Shown here piece by piece: positions 34,770-44,111 of a stretch of 64,000 bases of DNA (positions within the stretch are counted from its first letter, which is position 1; every line of letters starts with the position of its first letter). Under the pieces are notes generated by a model. It made no database searches. It worked only from the letters and a program-made list of their open reading frames with translations, and was not told the DNA's origin. Source of the stretch: Oscillospiraceae bacterium (GTDB lineage: Bacteria > Bacillota > Clostridia > Oscillospirales > Ruminococcaceae); contig JAFVOU010000015.1 of NCBI GenBank assembly GCA_017505635.1, positions 1-64,000 of the forward strand. The letters are read 5' to 3'. The position numbers and the translations under genes were made by a program.

Positions 34770-36911
34770 ATGTATGTAGTTATCAAAAGAGATGGCAGAC
34801 AGGTACAGTTTGATGCCTCTAAAATAGAAATAGCAATTCTCAAGGCAATGCGTTACGGCAGCGGTATTGTAAACGAGGAACTTGCAAAAAAAATTGCCGA
34901 AAATTTTTCCACAGATAAAATGATTGTTACAATCAAGGAGATTGAAGACTACGTTTATGCTGCACTTATCGAAAGCGGTGATATGCTTACTGCAAAATGT
35001 TACGAAGCATATCGTGCGGTACGAGAATATCAGCGTCAGCGCAACACAATCGACAACAAGGTTATCGGCCTTATCAATGGTGAAAACAAGGAAAGTCTGA
35101 TGGAAAACTCCAACAAGCAGGAAAACCTTATTTCCACACAGCGTGACCTTGTTGCAGAAGAAGTTTCCAAGGACGTTGCAAAACGTATGATGCTGCCACC
35201 GCATATTGCACAGGCACACGACAACGGTCTTATCCACATCCACGACCTTGGTCACTATCTCAACCCATCATTTAACTGCTGTCTTATCAATCTTAAAGAT
35301 ATGCTGGAAAACGGTACAGTTATCAACGGCAAAATGATTGAACGGCCAAAAACCTTCCGCACAGCCTGCACAATTGCAACACAGATTATTGCACAGGTTG
35401 CTTCCGGTCAGTTTGGCGGTCAGACAATGAGCCTTGCACATCTGTCTCCGTTTGTGCGCATTTCCGAAGAAAAAATCCGCCGTGACCTTGTTATAGAATG
35501 GAACGAAAACGGATTTATGTACAACGAAGAACAGCTTGAAAAAATTGTACAGCGCCGTCTTAAAGAAGAGGTTAAGGCAGGTATTCAGACAATTCAGTAT
35601 CAGATTAACACACTGCAGACATCCAACGGTCAGAGCCCGTTTTTAAGTGTGTTTATGTATATCAGCGAATATCCTGAATACGAAAAAGAAACAGTTATGC
35701 TTATCGAAGAAGTTCTTCACCAGCGCATCCAGGGTATCAAAAACGAAGTTGGCGCATGGATTACACCGGCTTTCCCTAAACTTCTCTATGTAACAGACGA
35801 AAACAATATCCGCGAAGACAGCAAATACTACAGCCTTACACAGCTTGCAGCGGTATGTGTTTCCAAACGTATGATGCCTGACTTTATCAGTGCAAAACAT
35901 ATGCGTGCCAACTACGAAGGCAACGTGTTTGGCTGTATGGGCTGCCGTGCATGGCTTTCACCATACAAAGGACCAATCAACAACGAAGAAGGCACATACA
36001 AATGGTATGGCCGTTTCAATATGGGGCTTACATCCCTCAACCTTGCTGACGTTGGTCTTTCTGCACAGGGGGATATGGACAAGTTCTGGAAAATTCTCGA
36101 AGACCGTCTTGAACTGTGCCGCGAAAGCCTTATGCTTCGTTATGAAAAGCTTAAAAATGTAACAAGTGACGTTTCACCAATTCACTGGCAGCACGGTGCG
36201 ATTGCCCGTCTTGCACCGCACGAACCAATCTATCCGCTGCTTCAGAACGGTTATGCAACAATTACACTTGGTTACATTGGTCTTTACGAATGTGTAATGG
36301 CACTTATCGGCAAAAGCCACACAACACCTGAAGGTGAAAAGCTTGGCGTTGAAATTATGAAAAACCTCAAGGCTCACATTGTAAAATGGAAAGAGGAAAC
36401 AGGTCTTGGTTTTGCACTTTACGGCACACCAAGCGAATCCCTTACCGAACGTTTTGCAAAATGTCTCCAGCGCCGTTTTGGTGTGATAAAAGGCATTACA
36501 GACCGTAACTACCTTACAAACAGCTATCATGTTTTTGTAGGTGAAGAAATTGATGCTTTTGAAAAGCTTAAATTCGAAAGTCAGTTCCATCCTATTTCTT
36601 CCGGCGGTGCAATCAGCTATGTTGAACTGCCAAACCTTGCACAGAATCCTGAAGTTATCCTCACCCTCATCAAATATATGTACGAGAACGTACAGTATGC
36701 AGAGATGAACACTAAACTTGACTTCTGTATGGAATGCGGTTACGAAGGTGAAATCCTCTGCGACGACAACCTTGAATGGTACTGTCCAAACTGTGGCAAC
36801 CGCGATAAATCCCGCATGAATGTTGTACGCCGTACCTGTGGCTACCTTGGCGAAAACTACTGGAACGAGGGCAGAACACAGGAAATCAAGGAACGTGTAA
36901 TGCATCTGTAA
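34770..36911 (+). CDS. nrdD: anaerobic ribonucleoside-triphosphate reductase
   Basis: The class III glycyl-radical enzyme that makes deoxynucleotides without oxygen. The 713-residue protein has an N-terminal ATP-cone (about 1-90) for allosteric control, the barrel core, the zinc site CGYEGEILC...CPNC near 650-680 and the glycyl radical segment RTCGYLG with the radical glycine near 691. It needs the activase NrdG, which is encoded 4.4 kb downstream at 41350 rather than next door. AAAAGGAG precedes the ATG. Confidence 0.96.
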   Translation: MYVVIKRDGRQVQFDASKIEIAILKAMRYGSGIVNEELAKKIAENFSTDKMIVTIKEIEDYVYAALIESGDMLTAKCYEAYRAVREYQRQRNTIDNKVIGLINGENKESLMENSNKQENLISTQRDLVAEEVSKDVAKRMMLPPHIAQAHDNGLIHIHDLGHYLNPSFNCCLINLKDMLENGTVINGKMIERPKTFRTACTIATQIIAQVASGQFGGQTMSLAHLSPFVRISEEKIRRDLVIEWNENGFMYNEEQLEKIVQRRLKEEVKAGIQTIQYQINTLQTSNGQSPFLSVFMYISEYPEYEKETVMLIEEVLHQRIQGIKNEVGAWITPAFPKLLYVTDENNIREDSKYYSLTQLAAVCVSKRMMPDFISAKHMRANYEGNVFGCMGCRAWLSPYKGPINNEEGTYKWYGRFNMGLTSLNLADVGLSAQGDMDKFWKILEDRLELCRESLMLRYEKLKNVTSDVSPIHWQHGAIARLAPHEPIYPLLQNGYATITLGYIGLYECVMALIGKSHTTPEGEKLGVEIMKNLKAHIVKWKEETGLGFALYGTPSESLTERFAKCLQRRFGVIKGITDRNYLTNSYHVFVGEEIDAFEKLKFESQFHPISSGGAISYVELPNLAQNPEVILTLIKYMYENVQYAEMNTKLDFCMECGYEGEILCDDNLEWYCPNCGNRDKSRMNVVRRTCGYLGENYWNEGRTQEIKERVMHL

Positions 36912-36938
36912 AATTATATATGATTAAAAATTGCTGTA

Positions 36939-36972
36939 AAAATCTCCCGGCTGAGTTGTTCCGGGAGATTTT
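36939..36972 (+). terminator. terminator after nrdD
   Basis: AAATCTCCCGG (36940-36950) pairs with CCGGGAGATTT (36961-36971). It separates nrdD from the MarR/ABC unit and hence from nrdG. Confidence 0.85.
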
Positions 36973-37028
36973 GCTGTTTATATAAATATTTTGTTTTTAT
37001 TATTCACAGTAATTTCACTGTATCTGTG

Positions 37029-37088
37029 TTGAAAAAACAGATTTTGGTGATATAATTGAAAATAGTACGAAATCTAACAATTAGAAAT
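37029..37088 (+). promoter_or_regulatory. promoter and candidate operator of the MarR/ABC operon
   Basis: TTGAAA (37029-37034) and TATAAT (37051-37056) are 16 bases apart. Just downstream a palindrome TCTAA-CAA-TTAGA (37073-37085) is followed by a direct copy of AAATCTAACAA. A repressor bound there would block transcription, fitting autoregulation by the MarR protein. Confidence 0.55.
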
Positions 37089-37105
37089 CTAACAAAGGAG
37101 AAAAT

Positions 37106-37561
37106 ATGGATAGTTCACAGCGTATCGGGAAATGCATACTTGATACTGCCCACCAGCTTAAAGTGGTTCTGGATGCCTCTTTTGAAGATACCGGTTTAAA
37201 TGGCCTGCAGGCGCGCATACTTGGGTTTATCGACAAAAACGACAGGGCAGGCAGGTCGGTGTATCAGCGTGATATTGAGATGGAATTTAAAATACGGCGT
37301 TCATCGGTAAGCAGTGTGCTGGACACCATGGAGAAAAACGGGTATGTACTCCGCTGTCAGTCACGGCAGGATGCAAGGCTTAAACAGCTGGTGCTGACCG
37401 AAAAGGCAAAGCAGATGGGACAGCACCACAGAGATGTTATAGATGCATTTGAAAAAAATCTGATTAAAAATATGTCCGCACAGGAAACAGAAACACTTAA
37501 AATATTACTGAACAAAGTGCTGTGCAATGCGGTGGACTCAAAAGGAGATAAATATGATTAA
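37106..37561 (+). CDS. MarR-family transcriptional regulator
   Basis: A 151-residue dimeric winged-helix regulator. The recognition region is near 50-85 (VYQRDIEMEFKIRRSSVSSV), then the wing with NGYVLRCQSRQDARLKQLVLT. It is the first gene of an operon with two ABC exporter subunits, whose start overlaps its stop codon by 8 nt. Local control of a drug or metabolite exporter is the usual role. The ligand is unknown. Confidence 0.88.
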   Translation: MDSSQRIGKCILDTAHQLKVVLDASFEDTGLNGLQARILGFIDKNDRAGRSVYQRDIEMEFKIRRSSVSSVLDTMEKNGYVLRCQSRQDARLKQLVLTEKAKQMGQHHRDVIDAFEKNLIKNMSAQETETLKILLNKVLCNAVDSKGDKYD

Positions 37562-39281
37562 AAAGCTTTCAGCATATGTAAGGGAATACAAACTGCCTGC
37601 AGTGCTCACAAGTGTTTTTGTGGCATTTGAGGTGGTTATGGAAGTGCTTATTCCTCAGTGTATGGCAAAAATTATCGATATAGGTCTGCCAAACAGCGAC
37701 AGTGCCTATATAACAAAAATCGGTATTCTTATGATTATTATGGCGCTGCTGTCGCTTATGTTTGGTGTTATAGCAGGTCGCAATGCCGCAAAGGCAGGTG
37801 CGGGTTTTTCAAAAAATCTGCGTCAGGCGCTTTTCTATAAAGTGCAGAAACTTTCTTTTGCAAATATAGATAAATTCTCCACTGCAAGCCTTGTGACGCG
37901 TCTTACAACCGACGTAAACAATGTACAGATGGCGTTTGCAATGATTATACGTCTGCTTGTGCGTTCTCCTATGATGCTTGTGTCGGCGCTGTTTATGTGC
38001 TTTACATTAAGCATAAAGCTGTCCCTTGTATTTGTGGCGGTAGTACCTTTTATGGCGGCAGGTCTTGTGTTTATTATGGTTAAGGCTATGCCTAACTTCC
38101 AGAAAATGTTTACACGTTACGATATTGTAAACCGTGTTGTGCAGGAAAACCTGACAAACGTACGCACAGTAAAGGCTTTTGTAAGGGAAGATTTTGAAAC
38201 AGACAAGTTTGAAGATGCAACAGGTCAGCTTTACAGCTACTCTATCAAGGCCGAAAAACTGCTTAACCTTACATCACCTCTTATGCAGTTTTCAATGTAT
38301 ATAACAATACTGCTTATATCCTGGATTGGTGCACAGCTTGTTATTGATACAACACTCAGTACAGGTCAGCTTATGAGTATGTTTACATATGTTCAGCAGA
38401 TACTCTCCAGCCTTATGATGATATCTATGAGTATTGTAATGATGTCCATGGCAAAAACAAGCGGTGACCGTATCATCGAAGTGCTTGATGAAGATGTAGA
38501 CCTTAAAAACTGCGCAAACCCAATGGAAGATATTGCAGACGGTTCCGTTAAATTTGAAAATGTAAGTTTCAGCTATTCCAAAGATATGGCTAAACTTGCT
38601 TTGGAAGATGTCAGCTTTGAAATAAAAGCAGGGCAGACAGTTGGCATTATAGGCGGAACAGGGTCTTCAAAAACAACCCTTGTGCAGCTTATTCCACGTC
38701 TTTATGATACAACCGAAGGAACAGTTTATGTAGGCGGCAGAGATGTAAGGGAGTACGACCTCGATGCACTGCGAGAAAGTGTGGCAATGGTGCTGCAGAA
38801 AAACGTGCTGTTCAGCGGTACAATCAAAGACAATCTGCGCTGGGGCAACGAAAATGCAACAGATGAAGAACTTATGCACGCATGCAAACTTGCCCAGGCA
38901 GACAGCTTTATACAGGCTTTCCCTGATAAATATGACACATATATCGAACAGGGTGGTACCAATGTTTCGGGCGGTCAGAAGCAGCGTCTGTGTATTGCAC
39001 GTGCACTGCTTAAAAAACCAAAAATCCTCATTCTTGACGACTCTACATCGGCAGTTGATACAGCAACCGATGCTATGATACGCAAAGCATTCCGCGAAGA
39101 AATTCCTGATACTACCAAGATTATAATTGCACAGCGTATTGCTTCCGTTCAGGATGCGGATATTATAATAGTACTTGATAACGGCAGAATAAACGGCATA
39201 GGCAACCACGAAGAACTTGTAAAAACAAATGCAATTTATCGCGAAGTATACGAAACACAGATGAAAGGAAGTGAAGAATAA
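37554..39281 (+). CDS. ABC exporter subunit with degenerate nucleotide site
   Basis: A 575-residue half-transporter with six transmembrane segments (about 1-320) and an ATPase domain. Its Walker A reads GGTGSSKTT, with Ser in place of the glycine before the lysine, and its Walker B is ILILDDSTSAVD, with Asp where the catalytic Glu should be, but its signature VSGGQ is intact. It pairs with the next gene in the pattern of heterodimeric exporters such as BmrC/BmrD or TM287/288. The start at 37554 overlaps marR. Substrate unknown; drug efflux is typical. Confidence 0.92.
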   Translation: MIKKLSAYVREYKLPAVLTSVFVAFEVVMEVLIPQCMAKIIDIGLPNSDSAYITKIGILMIIMALLSLMFGVIAGRNAAKAGAGFSKNLRQALFYKVQKLSFANIDKFSTASLVTRLTTDVNNVQMAFAMIIRLLVRSPMMLVSALFMCFTLSIKLSLVFVAVVPFMAAGLVFIMVKAMPNFQKMFTRYDIVNRVVQENLTNVRTVKAFVREDFETDKFEDATGQLYSYSIKAEKLLNLTSPLMQFSMYITILLISWIGAQLVIDTTLSTGQLMSMFTYVQQILSSLMMISMSIVMMSMAKTSGDRIIEVLDEDVDLKNCANPMEDIADGSVKFENVSFSYSKDMAKLALEDVSFEIKAGQTVGIIGGTGSSKTTLVQLIPRLYDTTEGTVYVGGRDVREYDLDALRESVAMVLQKNVLFSGTIKDNLRWGNENATDEELMHACKLAQADSFIQAFPDKYDTYIEQGGTNVSGGQKQRLCIARALLKKPKILILDDSTSAVDTATDAMIRKAFREEIPDTTKIIIAQRIASVQDADIIIVLDNGRINGIGNHEELVKTNAIYREVYETQMKGSEE

Positions 39282-41227
39282 TGGCTGAAAAACGTAATGG
39301 TCAACCACCAATGGGCCCTCCGGGCAGACACGGCGGCGCACCACGCGGTGCAAAGATGATGAAGCTGGACAAAAATGCCAAAGCAACGCTTGGCAGACTT
39401 TTCGGCATTATCTTCAAAAACTATAAGTTTCATTTTGCTGTTGTAATAATCTGCATTTTTATCTCTGCAATTGCAGGGGTTATAGGCACAATGTTTCTTA
39501 AAACACTGATTGATACATATATTGCGCCGTTTATCGGTATGCATAACCCTGATATGTCCGGGCTTGCATATGCACTGTTAAAGATGGCAGGCATATATTG
39601 TCTTGGCATTATATCCACATATACATATCAGATTATAATGATGTATGTTACACAGGGTACCCTTAAAAAAATCCGTGATGATATGTTCTGCCATATGCAG
39701 AAACTGCCTGTTAAATTCTTTGATACACATACACACGGTGAACTGATGAGCCGTTACACCAATGACGTTGATACACTGCGTCAGATGACAAGCCAGACAG
39801 TGCCTCAGCTGGTAAACAGTGTTGTAACGATTGTTTCGGTTGCAGCGTCAATGATTGTGTTAAGCTGGCAGATGACACTTATAAGCTTCTTTATGGTGTT
39901 TCTTATGCTTAAAATAAGCGGAAAAATAGGCATGATGTCCGGTATGTTCTTCGGCAAACAGCAGGCTGACGTGGGCAAACTCAACGGCTATATCGAAGAA
40001 ATGATGGAAGGCCAGAAAGTAATCAAGGTTTTTACACACGAAGAAAAAGCAAAGGAAGAGTTTGACCGTCTTAATGAAGAACTCTGCGACAGTATGACCA
40101 AGGCAAACAGCTATGCCAATATCATGGGGCCTGTGTCCAACAACATGGGACATCTTAACTTTACAATGATTGCCATTGTGGGCGGTTTCCTTGCGGCAAA
40201 CGGCATTGGCGCAGTTACAGTTGGTACAATCGCTTCCTTCCTGCAGCTTGTGCGCAGCTTCAATATGCCGATCCAGCAGGTGACACAGCAGTTCAACACT
40301 GTTGTTATGGCTATGGCAGGTGCAGGACGTATTTTTGAAGTTATGGATGAGAAACCCGAAGTTGACGAAGGCAACATTACTCTGGTGCGTTCGGTTGAAA
40401 AAGCTGACGGAACAATAGAAGAAGCAGACTGGGATACAAATACATGGGCATGGAAAATACCTATGGATAATGGCGATTTCCATTATGTTCCCGTTACCGG
40501 CAGTGTTGTGTTTGATGATGTGGACTTTGGCTACAACGATGAAAAAATGGTTCTGCACAATGTTTCCCTTTATGCAAAACCGGGGCAGAAGATTGCATTT
40601 GTAGGTTCTACAGGTGCAGGCAAAACCACAATCACCAACCTTATCAACCGTTTTTATGATATACAGGACGGCAAAATCCGTTATGACGGCATCAATGTAA
40701 ATCAGATAAGCAAAGCATCTTTGCGCAAATCCCTTGGTATAGTTTTGCAGGATACACATCTGTTTACAGGCACTATTATGGAAAATATACGCTATGGCAG
40801 ACTGGATGCAACCGACGAAGAGGTTATAGCAGCAGCCAAAATTGCAAATGCACACAGTTTTATCGAGCATCTGCCTGACGGATACAATACCGAACTCACT
40901 CAGGACGGCGCAAGTCTGTCACAGGGGCAGCGTCAGCTTCTGGCAATAGCAAGGGCGGCGGTTGCAAATCCGCCTGTTCTCATCCTTGATGAAGCAACAT
41001 CAAGCATCGATACCCGTACAGAACTTATTGTTCAGCAGGCTATGGACTCACTTATGTACGGCAGAACGGTATTTGTTATTGCCCACAGACTTTCCACCGT
41101 GCGCAATTCCAATGCAATTATGGTGCTGGAGGCAGGCCGCATTATTGAACGCGGTGACCACGACGACCTTATTGCACAAAAAGGTAAATATTATCAGCTT
41201 TATACAGGCAATCTTGAACTTGATTAA
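39281..41227 (+). CDS. ABC exporter subunit with intact catalytic site
   Basis: A 648-residue half-transporter. After a proline/glycine-rich N-terminal 30 residues come six transmembrane segments and an ATPase domain with canonical Walker A GSTGAGKTT and Walker B ILILDEATSSID, but a changed signature LSQGQ. Combined with the upstream subunit this gives one full ATP site (its Walker motifs with the partner's VSGGQ) and one degenerate site. A linker of about 80 residues with an unusual tryptophan-rich insert (ADWDTNTWAWK) precedes the ATPase domain. Start and upstream stop share one base (TAATG). Confidence 0.93.
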   Translation: MAEKRNGQPPMGPPGRHGGAPRGAKMMKLDKNAKATLGRLFGIIFKNYKFHFAVVIICIFISAIAGVIGTMFLKTLIDTYIAPFIGMHNPDMSGLAYALLKMAGIYCLGIISTYTYQIIMMYVTQGTLKKIRDDMFCHMQKLPVKFFDTHTHGELMSRYTNDVDTLRQMTSQTVPQLVNSVVTIVSVAASMIVLSWQMTLISFFMVFLMLKISGKIGMMSGMFFGKQQADVGKLNGYIEEMMEGQKVIKVFTHEEKAKEEFDRLNEELCDSMTKANSYANIMGPVSNNMGHLNFTMIAIVGGFLAANGIGAVTVGTIASFLQLVRSFNMPIQQVTQQFNTVVMAMAGAGRIFEVMDEKPEVDEGNITLVRSVEKADGTIEEADWDTNTWAWKIPMDNGDFHYVPVTGSVVFDDVDFGYNDEKMVLHNVSLYAKPGQKIAFVGSTGAGKTTITNLINRFYDIQDGKIRYDGINVNQISKASLRKSLGIVLQDTHLFTGTIMENIRYGRLDATDEEVIAAAKIANAHSFIEHLPDGYNTELTQDGASLSQGQRQLLAIARAAVANPPVLILDEATSSIDTRTELIVQQAMDSLMYGRTVFVIAHRLSTVRNSNAIMVLEAGRIIERGDHDDLIAQKGKYYQLYTGNLELD

Positions 41228-41231
41228 AAAT

Positions 41232-41272
41232 AAAAAGGTGAGAGACTTCAAAAAAGTCTTTCACCTTTTTGG
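41232..41272 (+). terminator. terminator after the ABC exporter
   Basis: AAAAAGGTGA (41232-41241) plus AGACTT pair with AAGTCT plus TCACCTTTTT (41261-41270), a long stem with a T-run. Confidence 0.9.
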
Positions 41273-41349
41273 TATTAATACACAATTGAATTTACAGGTT
41301 GCAGATGGTATACTTTAAACATCTATTCAGTTGCGAAAGGGTTGTATAA

Positions 41350-41844
41350 ATGAACTATGCACAGATAAGAAAATATGATGTGGCTAACGGTGTGGGCATC
41401 CGTGCAACACTGTTTGTGTCAGGATGCCATTTTAACTGTCCAGGATGCTTCAATAAAGAATATCAGAATTTTTCCTTTGGCAAAGAGTTTACCGATGAAG
41501 AAATGCAGAAGTTTATTGACCTTGGCAAAAATCCAAGCATAAGCGGGTTTTCTTTTCTCGGCGGCGAACCGCTTGACCAGATTTATGACGATACCTTGTT
41601 GCGCACTGTAAAGGCTATAAAGCAGCAGACGGACAAAACAATATGGATGTGGACAGGGTATGTATTTGAAAATCTTAATGAAAAACAGCTTGAGATAGTA
41701 AAATATATTGATGTACTTGTGGACGGCCCTTTTATAGAAGCACAGAAGGATATGCGCCTTCTGTTCCGCGGCAGTGCAAACCAGCGAATAATTGATGTGC
41801 AGAAATCTTTAAAAGAAAATAAAACAGTTTTATGGGAGAAATAA
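41350..41844 (+). CDS. nrdG: anaerobic ribonucleotide reductase activating protein
   Basis: A radical SAM enzyme that installs the glycyl radical on NrdD. The 164-residue protein has the CHFNCPGC motif (CxxxCxxC) near residues 26-33 that binds the 4Fe-4S cluster, and GGEPL near 64-68. It lies 4.4 kb from nrdD, after the MarR/ABC insertion and two terminators, so it needs its own promoter. It probably forms a unit with dut, 2 nt downstream. Confidence 0.94.
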   Translation: MNYAQIRKYDVANGVGIRATLFVSGCHFNCPGCFNKEYQNFSFGKEFTDEEMQKFIDLGKNPSISGFSFLGGEPLDQIYDDTLLRTVKAIKQQTDKTIWMWTGYVFENLNEKQLEIVKYIDVLVDGPFIEAQKDMRLLFRGSANQRIIDVQKSLKENKTVLWEK

Positions 41845-41846
41845 CA

Positions 41847-42299
41847 ATGGCAAGAGGATTTGAAGTTGTAACAGCAGAAAAAAGAAAACATCCGGGTGTG
41901 GAAATCAAGCTTCCTACACGCGGCAGCAGATATGCAGTTGCATATGATATCTATTCACCTGTTGATGCAGTGATAAAACCAATGGAAAAACAGCTTATCT
42001 GGACAGATGTAAAAGCTTATTTCGGTCACGATGAAGCACTGCTTATCAATGTGCGTTCCTCTATGGGCAAACAGCCGGTTATGATCGCAAACAGTCAGGG
42101 CTGGGTGGAATGCGATTACTACGGTAACCCTGATAACGACGGCAACCTTGGTGTAAATCTTATAAACCTTGGCACAACCGATTATGTCATCAAAGCAGGC
42201 GACCGTATTGCACAGTGTATGTTTATCAATTATCTTGTTGCAGACAGCGGTAACACAGATGCACAGCGTATGGGTGGCTTTGGTTCCACAAATAAATAA
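41847..42299 (+). CDS. dut: deoxyuridine triphosphatase (dUTPase)
   Basis: Hydrolyses dUTP to dUMP and pyrophosphate, keeping uracil out of DNA and supplying dTMP synthesis. The 150-residue trimeric-type protein has the five motifs in order: AYDIYSP, RSSMG, GWVECDYYG, AGDRIAQ and RMGGFGST. The last gives the flexible P-loop-like tail. GGGAG precedes the start at 41847. Its place with nrdG groups deoxynucleotide supply genes. Confidence 0.9.
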   Translation: MARGFEVVTAEKRKHPGVEIKLPTRGSRYAVAYDIYSPVDAVIKPMEKQLIWTDVKAYFGHDEALLINVRSSMGKQPVMIANSQGWVECDYYGNPDNDGNLGVNLINLGTTDYVIKAGDRIAQCMFINYLVADSGNTDAQRMGGFGSTNK

Positions 42300-42309
42300 A
42301 AAAATTAAT

Positions 42310-42338
42310 GGGCGAACATTGTTCGCCCTGCTTTTTTT
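42310..42338 (+). terminator. terminator after dut
   Basis: GGGCGAAC (42310-42317) pairs with GTTCGCCC (42321-42328), followed by a T-run. Confidence 0.9.
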
Positions 42339-42392
42339 ATGAAACAGATTGTGGTATCATATAACTGATAATTATTTTTACAGGCGGAAATT

Positions 42393-44069
42393 ATGAAAAT
42401 TGTTTTAGCAAGTATAAACAGCAAATATATACACTCTTCACTTGGCGTATGGTATCTGCACTCTGCGGCAAAGTCAGCAGGCACAAACCATACTGTTACA
42501 GTTTACGAAAGCACAATAAACAATCATATTGATGATATTGTTGCGGATATATACAACCTCAATCCTGATGTGGTTGGATTTTCCTGTTATATATGGAATA
42601 TCGGATATGTAAAAAAAATTACCGAATGTCTTAAAAAAATCAACCCACAGCTCAAAATTTTCTTTGGTGGTCCCGAAGCAAGCTTTGATGCAGAACATCT
42701 GTTAAAAATAACCGATGTTGACTGCATTATAAAAGGCGAAGGTGAGCAGGCGTTTATCAGTCTGCTTCAAAATAATTTCACAGTGGCAGAAAAGGTTGTT
42801 TTTGCCCCTGCAGGCGAATATTTCAATCCGTACTCAGAAGAATATTTTGCCGCTTTAAACGGCAGAATTGTCTATCTGGAAACCAGCCGCGGATGTCCGT
42901 TCCACTGTGCATTCTGTCTTTCGGGGCGTGATGAAACAGTGCGATTTTTTGATATGGATGTTTCAAAAGCAAATATCCTTAAACTTGCAAACTGCGGCAC
43001 ACAGACGGTTAAATTTGTGGACAGAACCTTTAATTGCAATGACAAACGTGCAAGAGAAATTTTTGAATATATATATACCCAGCGCACTTTGGGCAATATT
43101 CCGGAAAATGTGGTTTTCCACTGCGAAGTGGAGGCAGACCTGTTCAGTCAGGAAACACTTGATTATCTCAAGACAATGCCTAAAGGGCTGTTTCAGTTTG
43201 AGGCAGGTCTGCAGTCCTTCAATCCGCAGACACTCAAAGCGGTTGACCGCCGCCACAACATAGAGCGCCTTGTACACAATCTCAAGGAAATTGCACAGAT
43301 GAAAAATATCCATCTGCATATCGACCTTATTGCAGGTCTGCCTTATGAGGATTATGACAGCTTTGCAAAAGGCTTTGACCTTGCATACGAAATCGGTGCC
43401 GAAGTTATACAGCTTGGATTTTTAAAACTGCTCAACGGTTCACCGCTGGAAGCAGAAAAAGAAAAACACGGCTACAGATACTGGTCCTATGCACCGTATC
43501 AGGTTATCAGCAATAACTACATTGGGTACAGTGATTTGTTAAAACTTAAGCTGGCCGAAGATGCTGTGGAACGCATTTACAACTCCAACCGTTTTCCTGA
43601 CACTTTGGAATATGTACTAAATACAACAAAGATGTCTCCGTACAGCCTGTTCTACGGTATGGGCGAATACTGCGAAAGAATTGGTCTGCAGTCACCGTCA
43701 CTTGATACCTATACATCAGCAATGCTGGATTATTTAGCAACATTGCCGAATGTCGAAAAATCCCGTCTGCGTGATGAACTGGCAAAAGACCGCATAATTA
43801 CCGACCGCACAGGCAAACTGTATCACTGTCTGCATATTGCTGACGAACGTATGAAATATGTCCGTATAGCGCTTAATAATACCGATATGGGTATATTTGA
43901 CAATCAGCGTGAAAAGGCAAAACAGGGCAAGATTGGCTTTGCAGTTCTGTACAGTTACGGTGAAGAACAGGTTATCCTGGCTGACTATACACATCAGGAT
44001 AAGGTAACAGGGCAGTATCCATACAGAGTTATGTCATTGGAGATATTTATGCCAAAAACAGAAGAATAA
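42393..44069 (+). CDS. B12-binding-domain radical SAM protein, DUF4080 type
   Basis: A 558-residue protein. Residues about 1-140 form a cobalamin-binding-like Rossmann domain (PDVVGFSCYIWN, FFGGPEAS). The radical SAM barrel has the cluster motif CPFHCAFC near 169-176, and the C-terminal 170 residues match the DUF4080 arrangement. Related enzymes methylate or rearrange unactivated carbon, but DUF4080 proteins have no assigned reaction. No substrate peptide or partner gene lies nearby. AGGCGG precedes the ATG, and terminators flank it, so it is a single-gene unit. Confidence 0.85.
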   Translation: MKIVLASINSKYIHSSLGVWYLHSAAKSAGTNHTVTVYESTINNHIDDIVADIYNLNPDVVGFSCYIWNIGYVKKITECLKKINPQLKIFFGGPEASFDAEHLLKITDVDCIIKGEGEQAFISLLQNNFTVAEKVVFAPAGEYFNPYSEEYFAALNGRIVYLETSRGCPFHCAFCLSGRDETVRFFDMDVSKANILKLANCGTQTVKFVDRTFNCNDKRAREIFEYIYTQRTLGNIPENVVFHCEVEADLFSQETLDYLKTMPKGLFQFEAGLQSFNPQTLKAVDRRHNIERLVHNLKEIAQMKNIHLHIDLIAGLPYEDYDSFAKGFDLAYEIGAEVIQLGFLKLLNGSPLEAEKEKHGYRYWSYAPYQVISNNYIGYSDLLKLKLAEDAVERIYNSNRFPDTLEYVLNTTKMSPYSLFYGMGEYCERIGLQSPSLDTYTSAMLDYLATLPNVEKSRLRDELAKDRIITDRTGKLYHCLHIADERMKYVRIALNNTDMGIFDNQREKAKQGKIGFAVLYSYGEEQVILADYTHQDKVTGQYPYRVMSLEIFMPKTEE

Positions 44070-44075
44070 AAACAA

Positions 44076-44105
44076 AAATCCGACTCAACCGAGTCGGATT
44101 TTTTT
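44076..44105. terminator. bidirectional terminator
   Basis: AAATCCGACTC (44076-44086) pairs with GAGTCGGATTT (44091-44101), with A- and T-runs on the two sides. It serves the radical SAM gene and the converging PAP2 gene. Confidence 0.9.
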
Positions 44106-44111
44106 ATGTTA

